Source: Microbulbifer litoralis
Lineage (GTDB): Bacteria; Pseudomonadota; Gammaproteobacteria; Pseudomonadales; Cellvibrionaceae
Reading direction: 5' to 3'
DNA length: 64,000 bases
NCBI RefSeq assembly: GCF_023634065.1
Contig: NZ_JALKCV010000010.1
Span: 1-64,000, forward strand
Translations under genes and position numbers: made by a program
In this document: positions 16,776 to 26,978 of the stretch, one piece after another
Numbering within the stretch: position 1 is the first letter of the stretch
How the letters are laid out: every line of letters begins with the position of its first letter
The notes under the pieces: generated by a model
The model's database searches: none
What the model was told of the DNA's origin: nothing
The model's input: the letters and a program-made list of their open reading frames with translations, nothing else

Positions 16776-17672
16776 TTATGGGTTCAACACCAACAGCCGG
16801 GGTGCCGCCACATTGAAATCCAGCGCCATGGTTACGCTGAGTGCGGTGATGGTAACAATCGAAAAGGCGAACACCTGTCGTGCCCAGCCGGTAACATCGA
16901 CATCGCGGCGGTAACCCCGCAGCGCCATTGCCAGCCACCAGAGGCTGGTGGTGCAGGCGACCGCCATAAAGGCAGCGCCGGTGTAACCGCTCAGCGGCAG
17001 CAATACCGTGACCAGGCTGAATACGGCGATATACAGCACGATATGCAGTTTGGCCTTGGCCACACCCCGGGCCACGGGCAATACCGGAATGCCGGCGGCC
17101 TCGTAGTCCTTATAGCGGAAAATACCGATAGCGTAGGAATGCGGCATCTGCCACAGGCAGAACATCGCCAGCAGGATCATGGCACCCGCATCGCACTGCC
17201 CGGTGACCGCGCAATAGCCGACCACCGGCGGCATGGCGCCGGACAGGGCGCCCACCAGGGTGCCGTAGACGGAATGCCGTTTCAGGTACAGGCTGTAGAG
17301 CCCCACATAGACGACGAAACCGAGTGCCGCAAACGCGACACTGATCCCGTTGGTGTAAACCGCCAGCAATGCAAAGCCGAGTGCACCCAGCAACAGCCCG
17401 AACACCAGCGCCGCGCGCGCCGACAGCTCGCCGGTCACGGTGACGCGGTTGCGGGTGCGTTGCATGCGCGCGTCGATATCCCGGTCGATACAGTTGTTGA
17501 TCGCGCAACCGGACGCGACCACCAGCGACAGGCCGATCACCGTCGCCAGGAACAGCGGCCAGTCGATCTCGCCGCGGGCGGCTAGGAAAAAGCCGCCCGC
17601 AACGGAGATCAGGTTGCCGGCGATAATGCCCGGTTTGGTGACCTTGAAGTAGTGTCGGATCGAGGTGGCCAT
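16776..17672 (-). CDS. cyoE: Protohaem IX farnesyltransferase (haem O synthase)
   Basis: 298-aa UbiA-superfamily membrane enzyme that adds a farnesyl group to protohaem to make haem O for the bo3 oxidase. About nine hydrophobic helices; the prenyl-diphosphate-binding motif [15 protein letters not shown] and the second polar loop [10 protein letters not shown] are visible. The ATG at 17672 matches the family start and follows cyoD by 2 nt. Last gene of cyoABCDE. Confidence 0.95.
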   Translation of the reverse strand: MATSIRHYFKVTKPGIIAGNLISVAGGFFLAARGEIDWPLFLATVIGLSLVVASGCAINNCIDRDIDARMQRTRNRVTVTGELSARAALVFGLLLGALGFALLAVYTNGISVAFAALGFVVYVGLYSLYLKRHSVYGTLVGALSGAMPPVVGYCAVTGQCDAGAMILLAMFCLWQMPHSYAIGIFRYKDYEAAGIPVLPVARGVAKAKLHIVLYIAVFSLVTVLLPLSGYTGAAFMAVACTTSLWWLAMALRGYRRDVDVTGWARQVFAFSIVTITALSVTMALDFNVAAPRLLVLNP

Positions 17673-17674
17673 AC

Positions 17675-18010
17675 TCAATACATCATCATTGCGTTGGCGC
17701 TGTAGATGATCCACACCGAAAGCCCCACCACCATGACGATGATCAGCGCGGTAAACAGGAAGGCGAAGGTATTGGCCTTGCCCGCCGGCGTGAAATCCAG
17801 ATGCAGGAAATATTTCAGGTGCACGACCACCTGGATCACGGCCATGATCACCACCAGCGGAATCGCCGTGGATTTTTCAAACTGCCCGGTCATGATCGCC
17901 CAGAAGGGGAGGGCGGTAAGGACCACGGACAGCACAAAACCGATCAGGTAAGACCGGACGCTGCCGTGATCCACGTCGTGCGCATTGGCGGAAGAGGAAT
18001 GCGAGCTCAT
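17675..18010 (-). CDS. cyoD: Cytochrome bo3 quinol oxidase subunit IV
   Basis: 111-aa subunit with three transmembrane helices (residues about 20-38, 48-66 and 80-103), the length and layout of CyoD. The ATG at 18010 shares one base with the cyoC stop (TAATG). It helps copper-site assembly in subunit I. Only this start fits; a longer open frame across cyoC is a shadow. Confidence 0.93.
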   Translation of the reverse strand: MSSHSSSANAHDVDHGSVRSYLIGFVLSVVLTALPFWAIMTGQFEKSTAIPLVVIMAVIQVVVHLKYFLHLDFTPAGKANTFAFLFTALIIVMVVGLSVWIIYSANAMMMY

Positions 18011-18639
18011 TACAGTACTCCCATCAGGTAGACAACGGTAAAAACGCAAACCCAGACGATATCCAGGAAGTGCCAGAACAGGCTCAGGCAGCTCAATCGC
18101 GTTACCGTCTGGTTGCCGAGGCCGCGCTTGACGACTTCCAGCATCATCACTGCCATCCAGATCAGGCCGGCGGTCACGTGCAGGCCGTGCATGCCCACCA
18201 GCGCGAAGAAGGAAGACAGGAAGGCACTGCGGGACGGGCCATTGCCCTCGGCGATCAGGTGGTGGAACTCGTTCACCTCCATACCGATAAACACCGCGCC
18301 CAGCGCAAAAGTCACCAGCAGCCAGCAGAGTGTGGCGGCGCGGTTCTGCTTGTGTGCGCCGATCATGGCAAAGCCATAGGTGATACTGCTCAGCAGCAGC
18401 GCCGCGGTCTCGATGGCCACATAGTCCAGCTCGAAAATATCGCGGCCGGAGACGCCGCCGGCGGTGTTCATGAACAACACCGCGTAGGTGGCGAAGACCG
18501 ATGCGAACAGCAGGCAGTCGGTCATCAGGTAGATCCAGAAACCGAATACGGTATTGGCACCGGTATCGTGGTGCTCGTGGTCGTCCGGCTGCCAGTTGGA
18601 TTCGTCGGCCAGGTACGCCGCTTCGGTCATGGTATTCAT
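18010..18639 (-). CDS. cyoC: Cytochrome bo3 quinol oxidase subunit III
   Basis: 209-aa subunit III with five transmembrane helices and a short acidic/His-rich N-terminal tail (DDHEHHDTG), as in CyoC. Family segments [10 protein letters not shown] and [10 protein letters not shown] are present. It overlaps cyoB by 4 nt and cyoD by 1 nt. Confidence 0.94.
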   Translation of the reverse strand: MNTMTEAAYLADESNWQPDDHEHHDTGANTVFGFWIYLMTDCLLFASVFATYAVLFMNTAGGVSGRDIFELDYVAIETAALLLSSITYGFAMIGAHKQNRAATLCWLLVTFALGAVFIGMEVNEFHHLIAEGNGPSRSAFLSSFFALVGMHGLHVTAGLIWMAVMMLEVVKRGLGNQTVTRLSCLSLFWHFLDIVWVCVFTVVYLMGVL

Positions 18640-20660
18640 GCCGGTACCTCCTCAACTTGTTGCTCAGCTTCTTGCTTCAACGGCGCCACGCCCGCCTGTT
18701 TCAGGTAGGCGGATTCGGTGCGCTCTATCTCATCGGGTTGCACGTAGTAGTCCACATCGCTGCTGTAGGCCCGCAGCAGGAAAAACACCACGGAAGCCAA
18801 CAGCCCGGCCACTGCCAGCCAGCCGATATGCCAGATGGCGGCAAAACCGAAGGTAGTGATGGCGCCGGCAATCAGCATGCCGGACGGTGTGTTTTTCGGC
18901 ATATGGATGGGCGCGTAGCTGGCCGGCCGGCTATAGGCGGTGCCCTGTTCCTTCATGTCGGTAAACGCATCGATATCGCGCACTTGCGGCAGCTCGGCAA
19001 AGTTGTAGAACTGCGGCGGCGAGGCGGTGGACCATTCCAGCGTGTGGCCGTTCCAGGGGTCGCCGGTGGTATCGGGGTTTTGCTCGCGCTGGCGGAAAGC
19101 CTGGTAGAGCTGCACGAACTGCAGCACGATTCCCACCAGGATGATCACCGCACCGGCGCAGGCGATATACAGCCAGATATTCCAGTCCGGATTGTCGGTG
19201 TGGTTCAGGCGGCGGGTCATGCCGAGGAAACCGAGCACGTACAGCGGCATGAAGGCCACGTAGAAACCCACCTGCCAGCACCAGAAAGAGGCCTTGCCCA
19301 GGCGCTCGTCCAGGTGAAAGCCCATGGCCTTCGGGAACCAGTAGGCGAAGCCCGCCAGGTAACCGAATACGGCACCGCCGATAATGGTGTTGTGGAAATG
19401 GGCGATCAGGAACAGGCTGTTGTGCAGTACATAGTCCGCGCCCGGCACCGCCAGCAGCACGCCGGTCATGCCGCCGATGGTGAAGGTCACCATAAAGCCG
19501 AGCGTCCACAGCACTGGCACCGTCAGCCGCAGGCGGCCGCGGTACATGGTGAACAGCCAGTTGAACAGTTTCACCCCGGTGGGCACGGCGATGATCATGG
19601 TCATGATGCCGAAGAAGGCATTCACGTCGGCGCTGGAGCCCATGGTGAAGAAGTGGTGCAGCCAGACGATAAAACCCAGGATGGAAATCGCACCGCTGGC
19701 CCAGACCATGGACTTGTAGCCGAACAGCCGCTTGCCGGTAAAAGTGGAGATCACTTCGGAGAAAATACCGAACGCCGGCAGAATCAGGATGTACACCTCC
19801 GGATGGCCCCAGGCCCAGAAGAGGTTGATATACATCATGGCGTTGCCGCCAGCGGCGTTGGTGAAGAAGTGGAAGTCCAGGTAGCGGTCCAGCGTCAGCA
19901 GGCCCAGCACCGCGGTCAGGATCGGGAAGGAGGCCACGATCAGGATATTGGCCCAGGTGCAGGTCCAGGTGAAGATAGGCATCTGCATCAGCTTCATGCC
20001 CGGCGCGCGCATCTTGAACACGGTCACCAGGAAGTTGACACCGGTCAACAGCGTGCCGATGCCCGATATCTGCAGCGCCCAGATATAGTAATCCACCCCG
20101 ACCCCGGGACTCAGCGACAACTCCGACAGCGGTGGATAGGCCAGCCAGCCGGTCTTGGCGAATTCGCCCAGGCCCAGCGACAGGTTGATCAGCACCGCGC
20201 CGCCCACAGACAGCCAGAAACTCAGGTTGTTCAGGAACGGAAAGGCCACGTCGCGGGCACCGATCTGTAGCGGCAGGGCGATGTTCATCAGGCCGATCAT
20301 GAACGGCATGGCCATGAACATGATCATGATGACGCCGTGGGCGGTAAAGATCTGGTCGTAGTGTTCCGGCGGTAGATAGCCTTTGTCGCCGCTGGTGGCC
20401 ATTGCCAACTGGGTGCGCATCATGATGGCGTCGGAAAAGCCGCGTATCAGCATGATCAGCGCCAGCACGATATACATGACCCCGAGGCGCTTGTGGTCGA
20501 CGGACGTCAGCCAGTCGTGCCAGAGCACGCCCCATTTTTTATAGGCGGTGATGGCAACGGCGATGGCGACACCGGCCAGGCCGACAACCGCCAGCGTGAC
20601 CATGATGATGGGCTCGTGAAAGGGAATCGCATCGAGCGACAGATTACCGAGTAGGGACAT
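18636..20660 (-). CDS. cyoB: Cytochrome bo3 quinol oxidase subunit I
   Basis: 674-aa haem-copper oxidase subunit I that reduces O2 to water at the haem o3-CuB centre and pumps protons. Seen are the haem-b ligand region ([16 protein letters not shown]), the CuB His-Tyr segment [17 protein letters not shown], the His-His pair WLHHFFTMG and the haem His pair region [12 protein letters not shown]. The ATG at 20660 is preceded by GAGGAGG; the 10-codon upstream extension is out of family. Third-longest gene in the window and the core of the oxidase. Confidence 0.96.
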   Translation of the reverse strand: MSLLGNLSLDAIPFHEPIIMVTLAVVGLAGVAIAVAITAYKKWGVLWHDWLTSVDHKRLGVMYIVLALIMLIRGFSDAIMMRTQLAMATSGDKGYLPPEHYDQIFTAHGVIMIMFMAMPFMIGLMNIALPLQIGARDVAFPFLNNLSFWLSVGGAVLINLSLGLGEFAKTGWLAYPPLSELSLSPGVGVDYYIWALQISGIGTLLTGVNFLVTVFKMRAPGMKLMQMPIFTWTCTWANILIVASFPILTAVLGLLTLDRYLDFHFFTNAAGGNAMMYINLFWAWGHPEVYILILPAFGIFSEVISTFTGKRLFGYKSMVWASGAISILGFIVWLHHFFTMGSSADVNAFFGIMTMIIAVPTGVKLFNWLFTMYRGRLRLTVPVLWTLGFMVTFTIGGMTGVLLAVPGADYVLHNSLFLIAHFHNTIIGGAVFGYLAGFAYWFPKAMGFHLDERLGKASFWCWQVGFYVAFMPLYVLGFLGMTRRLNHTDNPDWNIWLYIACAGAVIILVGIVLQFVQLYQAFRQREQNPDTTGDPWNGHTLEWSTASPPQFYNFAELPQVRDIDAFTDMKEQGTAYSRPASYAPIHMPKNTPSGMLIAGAITTFGFAAIWHIGWLAVAGLLASVVFFLLRAYSSDVDYYVQPDEIERTESAYLKQAGVAPLKQEAEQQVEEVPA

Positions 20661-20664
20661 GGTC

Positions 20665-21600
20665 CTAGGCCTCCTCAGGTTTGGCGGCACCCGGCAGTGC
20701 GGCGGCGTGTTCAGAGGTTGAGTGTTCGGGGGAGGCGTGCGCCGGCCCCTGATTCCAGTCGTTGTAGTTCTTCATGTATTTGTCGATGATCCCGTGGAAG
20801 AGGCCATCGCTGACGCGACCGAAGTGTTCCACCGGATGGTTCTCGCTCGGTTTTGCCAGTTCCGCGTAGCGCCCGCCGGTCAGGGCGGGGCTCTCGCGTT
20901 TCAGGGAGGCGACCCACTTTTCGAAACCGGCCTCGTCTGTGGCCACAGCCTCAAACTGCATATCGGAGAAGCCAGCGCCGCTGTAGTTGGCCGAGAAGCC
21001 TTCGTAGGAACCGGGTTCGTTCGCGATCAGGTTCAGCCGCGTTTCCATGCCAGCCATGGAATAGATCTGGCTGCCGAGCTGCGGAATGAAGAAGGAGTTC
21101 ATCGTGGACTCGGAGGTGATCTTGAACTGCACCGGTACATCGGTCGGGAGCACCAGTTCGTTGACCGAGGCCACGCCCTGCTCGGGATAGATAAACAGCC
21201 ATTTCCAGTTGAGGGATACCACCTGCACCGTCAATGGGTCGCGCTCGTGCGCCAACGGTTTGTAGGGATCCAACGCGTGGGTGGAGCGCCAGGTGATTGC
21301 GCCCAGGATCACGATGATGGCCACCGGCACCAGCCAGATGATGGTTTCGATCTTGCCGGAGTGCGCCCATTTGGGGGCATAGATCTCGTGCTCCCGTCCC
21401 TCGCGGTACTTCCAGGCGAAGTACAGCGTCATGACGATCACGGGTATCACCACCAGCAACATCAGCAGGGTCGAGATAATAATCAGGTATTTCTCGTCGA
21501 CACCCACCTGGCCTTTGGGGTCGAGCACGCCACCCTGACAACCCGCCAGTGCGAACACGGCAGCGGCCAGCGCAGCTTTTCTTAGGCTACGAACTAACAC
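20665..21600 (-). CDS. cyoA: Cytochrome bo3 quinol oxidase subunit II (lipoprotein)
   Basis: 311-aa subunit II: lipoprotein signal (lipobox LAGC), two transmembrane helices and a periplasmic cupredoxin-like domain. It lacks the CuA cysteines ([13 protein letters not shown] then [13 protein letters not shown]), as expected for a quinol rather than cytochrome c oxidase. The GTG at 21600 was chosen because AGAGGA lies about nine bases upstream and it gives a clean signal peptide; a GTG seven codons earlier (21621) is the alternative. First gene of the cyoABCDE operon. Confidence 0.93.
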   Translation of the reverse strand: MLVRSLRKAALAAAVFALAGCQGGVLDPKGQVGVDEKYLIIISTLLMLLVVIPVIVMTLYFAWKYREGREHEIYAPKWAHSGKIETIIWLVPVAIIVILGAITWRSTHALDPYKPLAHERDPLTVQVVSLNWKWLFIYPEQGVASVNELVLPTDVPVQFKITSESTMNSFFIPQLGSQIYSMAGMETRLNLIANEPGSYEGFSANYSGAGFSDMQFEAVATDEAGFEKWVASLKRESPALTGGRYAELAKPSENHPVEHFGRVSDGLFHGIIDKYMKNYNDWNQGPAHASPEHSTSEHAAALPGAAKPEEA

Positions 21601-21810
21601 GAGGAAAGATCCTCTCAACACGGAGGTTTACAACATCTGCCCGATGGAAGAGGCAGGGCGGAGAACGCAAAGCCGCCCCGCGAACCGGAAAGAATCAGGT
21701 CGCGTCGCACAACAGGGCTGCCGGGCGCAACGTGCGCGCTGGCAGCACCTGTTCAGTGACAGGTGGCAATGCGAAAAATCGGGAACAGACCGGCGGAATC
21801 GGCCGGTGGA

Positions 21811-22200
21811 TCAGATGGCGAGCGGGGGAGCCCGGCAGCCGTGGGCCGCGCGCGGGGCAAGGCGAAGCGTCGGTGCGGCCGGTAGCAGGTGGCGCAGATA
21901 CCGCAGGAAGGCGGTGCGCAGGGTTTTGACAAAGTTGAGCAGCAGCAGGAAGTGTCGGTACACCAGGAAATGCGATACCGCGAGCCCGGCCAGGCCCAGG
22001 CCGGCCAGCAGATTCAGTGCGGTGTTTTCCAGCAGCGGAACCAGCTCAGCGGTATCGTAGACGAGGCCGAAATGCACCAGCAGTCCGGTGATACCGGCAG
22101 CCAGCGCTGCAAGCACGAACGCAGCAGCGGTCCGCCGCTCCAGCAGGGGAGCCGTCGGGGCGCTTCCGTTCAGTGATTCGGGGAGGCTGATCGCTTTCAA
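21811..22200 (-). CDS. Possible small membrane protein upstream of cyoA
   Basis: Candidate 129-aa protein with three hydrophobic segments and a basic C-terminal tail. The open frame continues upstream without a good start; the TTG at 22200, after a weak GGATGAG, is the most plausible. It has the same strand as cyoABCDE and ends about 210 nt before cyoA. No family was recognised. It could be a real accessory gene or a chance open frame. Confidence 0.4.
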   Translation of the reverse strand: MKAISLPESLNGSAPTAPLLERRTAAAFVLAALAAGITGLLVHFGLVYDTAELVPLLENTALNLLAGLGLAGLAVSHFLVYRHFLLLLNFVKTLRTAFLRYLRHLLPAAPTLRLAPRAAHGCRAPPLAI

Positions 22201-22458
22201 AAACTCATCCAGCAGATAACGATTGCAGAATGGACTGCAGGTACAACGGCGGAATAAAGCGGAGAAAAAAGGTATTCCGGGTTGACGGCGGGCGAAGACT
22301 ACCAAAGATCGCCGGGGCGCACAAAGCCTAATTCCTTGACCTGCCGGTACAGAACCCGGCCCGCCGCGGCGAATGGAGCGCGGTGACCCGAAAGTCAATG
22401 GTTGGTACTTTTGCATTGGCCTCCTTCAGCCTGCCGGGCATCTTCATTTAAATTTTTG

Positions 22459-22505
22459 GTTGAATGAGGGCGCGTTCGCTGTTACATTCAACTTTATGGT
22501 TGAAT
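22459..22505. promoter_or_regulatory. Probable ArsR operator
   Basis: A perfect 8-bp inverted repeat (GTTGAATG at 22459-22466 and CATTCAAC at 22485-22492) lies directly before the ArsR start, and GGTTGAAT is repeated at 22498-22505 over the start codon. The position fits an autoregulatory operator for the adjacent ArsR-family repressor. Confidence 0.5.
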
Positions 22506-22858
22506 CAGAAATGACACAATTGAATACCGTCTTTCAGGCCCTGGGCGACGCCACACGCCGCCGTATGTTGCGCGAGCTCAGCGAGGGAGAGAAGACGGTA
22601 GGGGAGCTGGCCGCGCCGTTCGAGATGTCGCTGGCGGCGGCTTCAAAACATATCAAGGTATTGGAGAGGGCTGGCCTGATCCGGCGCGAGGTGCGCTGGC
22701 GCAGCCGCGTGTGCCATTTGAATCCCGGGCCGCTGGCCAGTGCGCAGCAGTGGTTGAAACAGTACGAGCGCTTCTGGACCGGGCGCCTGGATGTTCTCGA
22801 ACGGCTCCTCCGCGAAGAGGATGCCGCCAAAACCCCCGACAGGGAAGGAAATGACTGA
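22496..22858 (+). CDS. ArsR-family repressor (SRPBCC-linked type)
   Basis: 120-aa winged-helix regulator. The ArsR fold is seen from residue 9: FQALGDATRRRMLRELSEGEKTVGELA, then a recognition helix MSLAAASKHIKVLERAGLIRR and the wing. No metal-binding cysteine box (ELCVCDL type) is present, so it is probably not a metal sensor. The ATG at 22496 is taken; a second ATG at 22511 is possible. Its stop overlaps the next start (TGATG). This ArsR plus SRPBCC gene pair is common and usually autoregulated. Confidence 0.88.
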   Translation: MVESEMTQLNTVFQALGDATRRRMLRELSEGEKTVGELAAPFEMSLAAASKHIKVLERAGLIRREVRWRSRVCHLNPGPLASAQQWLKQYERFWTGRLDVLERLLREEDAAKTPDREGND

Positions 22859-23391
22859 TGACTGAAGATGCAACCCTCAATGACTACGGCACCCTGACCG
22901 GGTCGGATACGCTCAGGATCCAGCGCCTGCTGCCGGGCCCGATCGAACGCGTATGGGCCCACCTCACCGAGAGCGATCTGCGCCGCCAGTGGCTGGCCGC
23001 CGGTGAAATGCAGATGGCTACCGGCTCGACATTCGAATTTGTCTGGCGCAATGACGAGCTGACCGATCCGCCCGGCCAGCGACCGGAGGGCTATGGCGAG
23101 GAACACCGGATGCAGAGCCGTATCACCGAACTGGATGCACCGCACAGGCTGGCGATCGAGTGGGGCAGTACCGGCGGCGTGACCTTCGAGCTGGAACCCC
23201 ACGGCGCCGAAGTGCTGCTGACGATTACCCATCACCGAGTGCCGGATCGCTCGACCCTGTTGAGTATCAGTACCGGCTGGCACGCGCATCTGCAGGTCCT
23301 GGCCGCGCGGCTGGCGGACGTGCAAGCGGAGCCATTCTGGGATGCGGTCAATCGCCTGAAGGCCGATTACGACCGGCGACTGCCGGCCTGA
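22858..23391 (+). CDS. SRPBCC/AHSA1-domain protein
   Basis: 177-aa protein of the START-like AHSA1 family. The ligand-cavity fold is recognised by IQRLLPGPIERVWAHLTESDLRRQWL near the N-terminus, a central GEEHRMQSRITELD and the C-terminal amphipathic helix with W-x-x-HL. It is translationally coupled to the ArsR gene. Family members bind small hydrophobic ligands or act in stress responses; the ligand is unknown here. Confidence 0.88.
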   Translation: MTEDATLNDYGTLTGSDTLRIQRLLPGPIERVWAHLTESDLRRQWLAAGEMQMATGSTFEFVWRNDELTDPPGQRPEGYGEEHRMQSRITELDAPHRLAIEWGSTGGVTFELEPHGAEVLLTITHHRVPDRSTLLSISTGWHAHLQVLAARLADVQAEPFWDAVNRLKADYDRRLPA

Positions 23392-23466
23392 GTGGAAATA
23401 TCGCCATTCAAGTTTCGGAGTTGGAGACAGCGGACTGACAGGCGCAGGTGCGGCCCGGTACCGCCA

Positions 23467-23632
23467 TCCCGGATTCCGGCGCTACGCGCCTCCATCCAGG
23501 CTACGTTCTGCCGGGTCCTCCGGCATAACGATACAGGCGTAGCCCGGATGGAGCGCAGCGGAATCCGGGGGAGGGTACGGTTTTGCACCGCAATCCCGGA
23601 TTCCGGCGCTGTGCGCCTCCACCCGGGCTACG
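23467..23632. repeat. REP/BIME-like repeat cluster, CGTAGCCCGGATGGAGCGC family
   Basis: Three copies of a palindromic unit in alternating orientation: minus at 23467-23505, plus at 23538-23570 and minus at 23592-23632. The plus unit reads CGTAGCCCGGATGGAGCGCA followed by GCGGAATCCGGG. Related units occur at 43371-43467 and 44061-44095. This is a known dispersed intergenic repeat pattern in proteobacteria. The rest of the 23392-23736 gap holds no gene. Confidence 0.8.
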
Positions 23633-23736
23633 TTGTCGAGTCTGGTATGACGATGGAGGCTTGTCTCTCCGGATGCGCAGGGACGCCCGCTACCGCCATG
23701 GCATTTTGAGTTTTCAGCTGGCTCGTCCGCGCATTT

Positions 23737-24087
23737 CTATTCATGCTGCAGAATATTGAGCAGCCGCCCGAATGGATCCCGCACATAAAATCGCCGTACG
23801 CCCCAGGGCTCGCTCGCCGGCCCGTATTCGATGGGAATATCCGCCGCCTGCATTCTCTCCAGCGCCGCCTCCACATCGTCGACCTCGATCGACAGATCCG
23901 GCACCGGCGTGTCCGAGCCACCTTCGGAACCGAAACTGAGCTGAACCATCATCTTTGCATCTGAACCGTAGGTCTGGAACCAGCCGTGATCCATCAGCAG
24001 GTCGAGCCCCAGGATATCGCCGTAGAAAGCGGCGGCCTTTTCGGTATCGCGGGTTTCGAAATTCGACATTATTCGTTTTACTTTCAC
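23737..24087 (-). CDS. VOC-superfamily (glyoxalase/dioxygenase-fold) protein
   Basis: 116-aa single-domain vicinal-oxygen-chelate protein with the paired beta-alpha-beta-beta-beta modules (AAAFYGDILGLDLLMDHGW, then VDDVEAALERMQA and RRFYVRDPFGRLLNILQH). The C-terminal Asp-Pro-x-Gly motif is intact. Such proteins are often metal-dependent isomerases or drug-binding proteins; no specific function can be assigned. It follows the frameshifted quinone-reductase-like gene on the same strand. Confidence 0.85.
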   Translation of the reverse strand: MKVKRIMSNFETRDTEKAAAFYGDILGLDLLMDHGWFQTYGSDAKMMVQLSFGSEGGSDTPVPDLSIEVDDVEAALERMQAADIPIEYGPASEPWGVRRFYVRDPFGRLLNILQHE

Positions 24088-24111
24088 CGTCGTATCTCCC
24101 GGTCATTCGTA

Positions 24112-24865
24112 TCAGGACAATCGCCAACGCATCGGATGGCGGCCCTGTAGTGTGCCTGCTTCGTCCCAATCTTCCCAGCCGGTAAACGGAATCGGGTCGT
24201 CGTGCTCAATACCCTTCAGGCGATCGATCCAGTCGGCGCGCAGCGATTCGACATGCTCGCGGAAAGCCGCCTCCTGCTGGTACTGGATACCGCCGCCCTG
24301 CACGCCGTAACCGACCTGCGGTGCCAGCACATCGTAGCCGACGTAATACAGCGACGAATGGATCGGCCACAGCCACTCGACCATATTGCCGGCCCGGCCG
24401 AACGGCATGAAGGCCTGCTCGGGTGAGCCGGCGGTGACCGAGCAGATGGCGCGCTTGCCGCGGAAATAGCCGCGGTCGTAACGCATACTGCCGGAATAGA
24501 GGCCGCCGTAAACCAGCACCCGGTCGAACCAGCCCTTCAATATGGCCGGCTGTGCATGCCACCACAGCGGGAACTGGAATATCACCAGGTCCGCCCACTC
24601 CAGCCGCGCGATCTCGCGCTGTACGTCTGCCGGCAGATGCCCGTCACGGTTGGTGGGCCCGCTGCTCGGTCAGCGGCGCAAAAGGCCGCTCCTCGTCGCG
24701 ATCGGCATAGTTCGACGCCTTTTCCACCGGATCAAACTGCTCGCGGTAGAGGTCGTCCAATTGCACTCGATGGCCGGCGGATTGCAGCACTTCAACAGCG
24801 CTTCCGGCCAGCAGGCCATTGAAAGATTGCGGCTCCGGGTGAGCCAGCACGATCAGTACATTCAT
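24112..24865 (-). pseudogene. Frameshifted NAD(P)H dehydrogenase (quinone)/flavodoxin-fold reductase
   Basis: Two adjoining frames together encode one flavodoxin-fold quinone reductase of about 250 aa. The N-terminal part begins MNVLIVLAHPEPQSFNG at 24865; the C-terminal part has VIFQFPLWWHAQPAILKGWFDRV and ends at 24112. They are separated by one extra base in the GGGCCC run at 24655-24660: removing one C restores ...EQRATNRDGHLPADV... All other family motifs are intact, so this is a very recent mutation or a sequence error. It is divergent from a LysR gene that probably controls it. Confidence 0.82.
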
Positions 24866-24953
24866 CGCTCGCACTCCTGTTGCACTTGTTGGATGCCAGC
24901 TTAAACTGTCCGAAAATACACATACATTCCCCAATAGTGAGAGTCTGGTTTGT

Positions 24954-25850
24954 ATGGATGAACAACTGATTCGCTGGGATGATCTGCAGATAGTCCACGC
25001 CATCGCCCGGAACGGCTCACTGTCCGGCGCCGGCCGGCAGTTGGGCCTGAGCCATGCCACCGTATTCCGCCGGCTGGGGGAGATGGAGCGGCGCCTCGGC
25101 GTCACCCTGTTCGAGCGCGGTCACGGCGGTTACAGCCAGACCCCGGCCGGGGAGGACCTCGCCGCAGTCGCGGCGCGGGTGGAGACGGATATCCTGGGCG
25201 CGGAACGCCGCATCGCGGGGCGGGATATCAAGCTGTCCGGCACCATTCGCCTCACTACCACCGACACCCTGTACAGCGGTCTGCTGGCGCCGATACTGGC
25301 GGGTTTCCGCCGGCAATATCCGCAGATCGAGCTGGAGCTGGTGATTTCCAATCAGCTGCACAGCCTCAGCAAGCGCGAGGCCGATATCGCTATCCGCCCG
25401 ACCCACAAACCGCCGGAAACCCTGGTTGGCCGGCGGGTAGGGGAGATCCAGATGGCCGTCTATGGCGCGCGGGCAGGGTGGCGGGATCAATCCCTGCCGT
25501 TGTCACCGGAGTCACTGGCCGCCTGCAATTGGGTGGGGCCGGATGTGCATATGGGAGATGCCGCGCTGGAAGCCTGGATGAACGCGCGCGGTCACCGCGA
25601 ACGCTGTCGCTACCGGATCGATTCCCTGCTCGGCGTACAGGTGGCCATCCGGCAGGGCGCCGAGGTGGCGGTGTTGCCGCGCTATCTGGGGGACGCGGAC
25701 GAACAGCTGCTGCGACTGGCGCCGCCGGTTGCGGAGCTGGCTACGCCTTTATGGTTGCTGATCCATCCGGACCTGAGGCGGGTGAGCCGCATGCGGATAT
25801 TCCTGGAAGAGGTCGGGGGGCAGATCAGGGAGGCGTTGCAGGGCGGGTAG
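24954..25850 (+). CDS. LysR-family transcriptional regulator
   Basis: 298-aa regulator with a winged helix-turn-helix (about 8-65, SLSGAGRQLGLSHATVFRRLGEMERRLGV) and a LysR substrate-binding domain. It is divergent from the quinone-reductase-like gene across 88 nt, the usual arrangement for a LysR protein and its target. Family members next to such reductases often respond to quinones or electrophiles (inference). Confidence 0.9.
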   Translation: MDEQLIRWDDLQIVHAIARNGSLSGAGRQLGLSHATVFRRLGEMERRLGVTLFERGHGGYSQTPAGEDLAAVAARVETDILGAERRIAGRDIKLSGTIRLTTTDTLYSGLLAPILAGFRRQYPQIELELVISNQLHSLSKREADIAIRPTHKPPETLVGRRVGEIQMAVYGARAGWRDQSLPLSPESLAACNWVGPDVHMGDAALEAWMNARGHRERCRYRIDSLLGVQVAIRQGAEVAVLPRYLGDADEQLLRLAPPVAELATPLWLLIHPDLRRVSRMRIFLEEVGGQIREALQGG

Positions 25851-25861
25851 CCGCGTATTCG

Positions 25862-25918
25862 CCGTCATCCTGGTACCGGGTCAAGTCCGGCATGACAAAA
25901 GGATCCGGGATCCAGCGA
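25862..25918. repeat. Dispersed repeat, TCCGGCATGAC / GGATCCGGGATCCAG family
   Basis: Short imperfect inverted repeat (CGTCATCCTGG...CCGGCATGAC followed by GATCCGGGATCCAG) between two genes. It is related to the better copy at 48176-48247. It looks like the common intergenic palindrome family built on GTCATNCCGG...CCGGNATGAC. Confidence 0.55.
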
Positions 25919-25974
25919 AGGTGGCCCGACGGCCTGGATTCGGGCGCGTTCTGTTATGGTCGCGAAGCCCCGAT

Positions 25975-26880
25975 TTATTCAGCCTCCATCTTCCGGAGAA
26001 AATCGATAAACGCCAGCAGCGGCGTCGGCGCCAGTCTGCGGCCGGAGTAATAGAGATAGGGGCCACTGAAGGATTGCCACCAGGATTCCAGCACCGGCTC
26101 CAGCTGCCCGCAGTCCAGATAGGGGCGCAGCCACTGTTCGAACAGCGTGATGACGCCGGTACCGGCCACCGCCGCATCCACGGCGAGATCGACGGCACTG
26201 CCGACACTGACGGTCAGCGGGCCGGCTGGCTGTATTTCGATGACCTGGCCGTCTTTTTCAAACTCCCACGCAGAGGCCACTCCGCTGCGATAGCGTCCCC
26301 CGATACAGGGATACTCCAGCAGGTCGCGGGGATGCTCCGGCCGCCCCAGCCTGTCCAGTAAAGCCGGTGCGGCAGCGGTCGCGAACCGCTGCCGGCGCGG
26401 GCCGATCGGCACCGCTATCATGTCCTGCTCGAGCCGTTCGTCGTAGCGAATGCCGGCATCGCAACCGGCCTCGAACACGTTAATGACATTGCTGTCCGCC
26501 ACCACCTCCAGTTCGATATCCGGATAGGCCGCGAGAAACGGGGGCACAATAGCGGGCAGTATCAGTTTGGCGGCGCTGACGGGTACATGCAGGCGCAGCT
26601 TGCCCGCCGGTTTGCCGCGGTAGTGATTGACGCTGTCCAGCGCCGAGTCGAGCTCGTTCATCACCGGGCTCACCCGCTCCAGCAGCGAAGCGCCGGCTTC
26701 CGTGACCACTACGCTGCGGGTGCTGCGGTGAAACAGGCGCACACCGAGCCGCGATTCCAACCGCCGCACCGCATCGCTGAGTCGCGAGGCACTGGTATTG
26801 GTGGCCCTTGCAGCTTCACGAAAACCGCTGGCCCTGGCGACGGCGACAAAGGCGGTCAAATCGTTCAGGTCTGTCTTCAC
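25975..26880 (-). CDS. LysR-family transcriptional regulator
   Basis: 301-aa regulator. Winged helix-turn-helix at about 1-60 (FREAARATNTSASRLSDAVRRLE), then a substrate-binding domain with the DAGIRYDERLEQDM segment. GTG at 26880 is the best start because the family N-terminus K-T-D-L-N-D-L-x-A-F follows immediately; the 28-codon extension to 26964 is out of family. It is divergent from the aldo/keto reductase gene at 26979, its probable target. Confidence 0.88.
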   Translation of the reverse strand: MKTDLNDLTAFVAVARASGFREAARATNTSASRLSDAVRRLESRLGVRLFHRSTRSVVVTEAGASLLERVSPVMNELDSALDSVNHYRGKPAGKLRLHVPVSAAKLILPAIVPPFLAAYPDIELEVVADSNVINVFEAGCDAGIRYDERLEQDMIAVPIGPRRQRFATAAAPALLDRLGRPEHPRDLLEYPCIGGRYRSGVASAWEFEKDGQVIEIQPAGPLTVSVGSAVDLAVDAAVAGTGVITLFEQWLRPYLDCGQLEPVLESWWQSFSGPYLYYSGRRLAPTPLLAFIDFLRKMEAE

Positions 26881-26978
26881 TGTTCCAGATTCCGTACAAG
26901 CTGTCCTGATTTCGGTCGATTGTCGCACAAATGGAGGCGCGATAAAGTGCTTCCACCTTGCCAAACCGGAGAACTCAC

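Noticed and set aside
18501..20270. 589-codon open frame on the plus strand
   Set aside because: Antisense shadow of cyoB/cyoC; low-complexity His/Gln/Gly composition.
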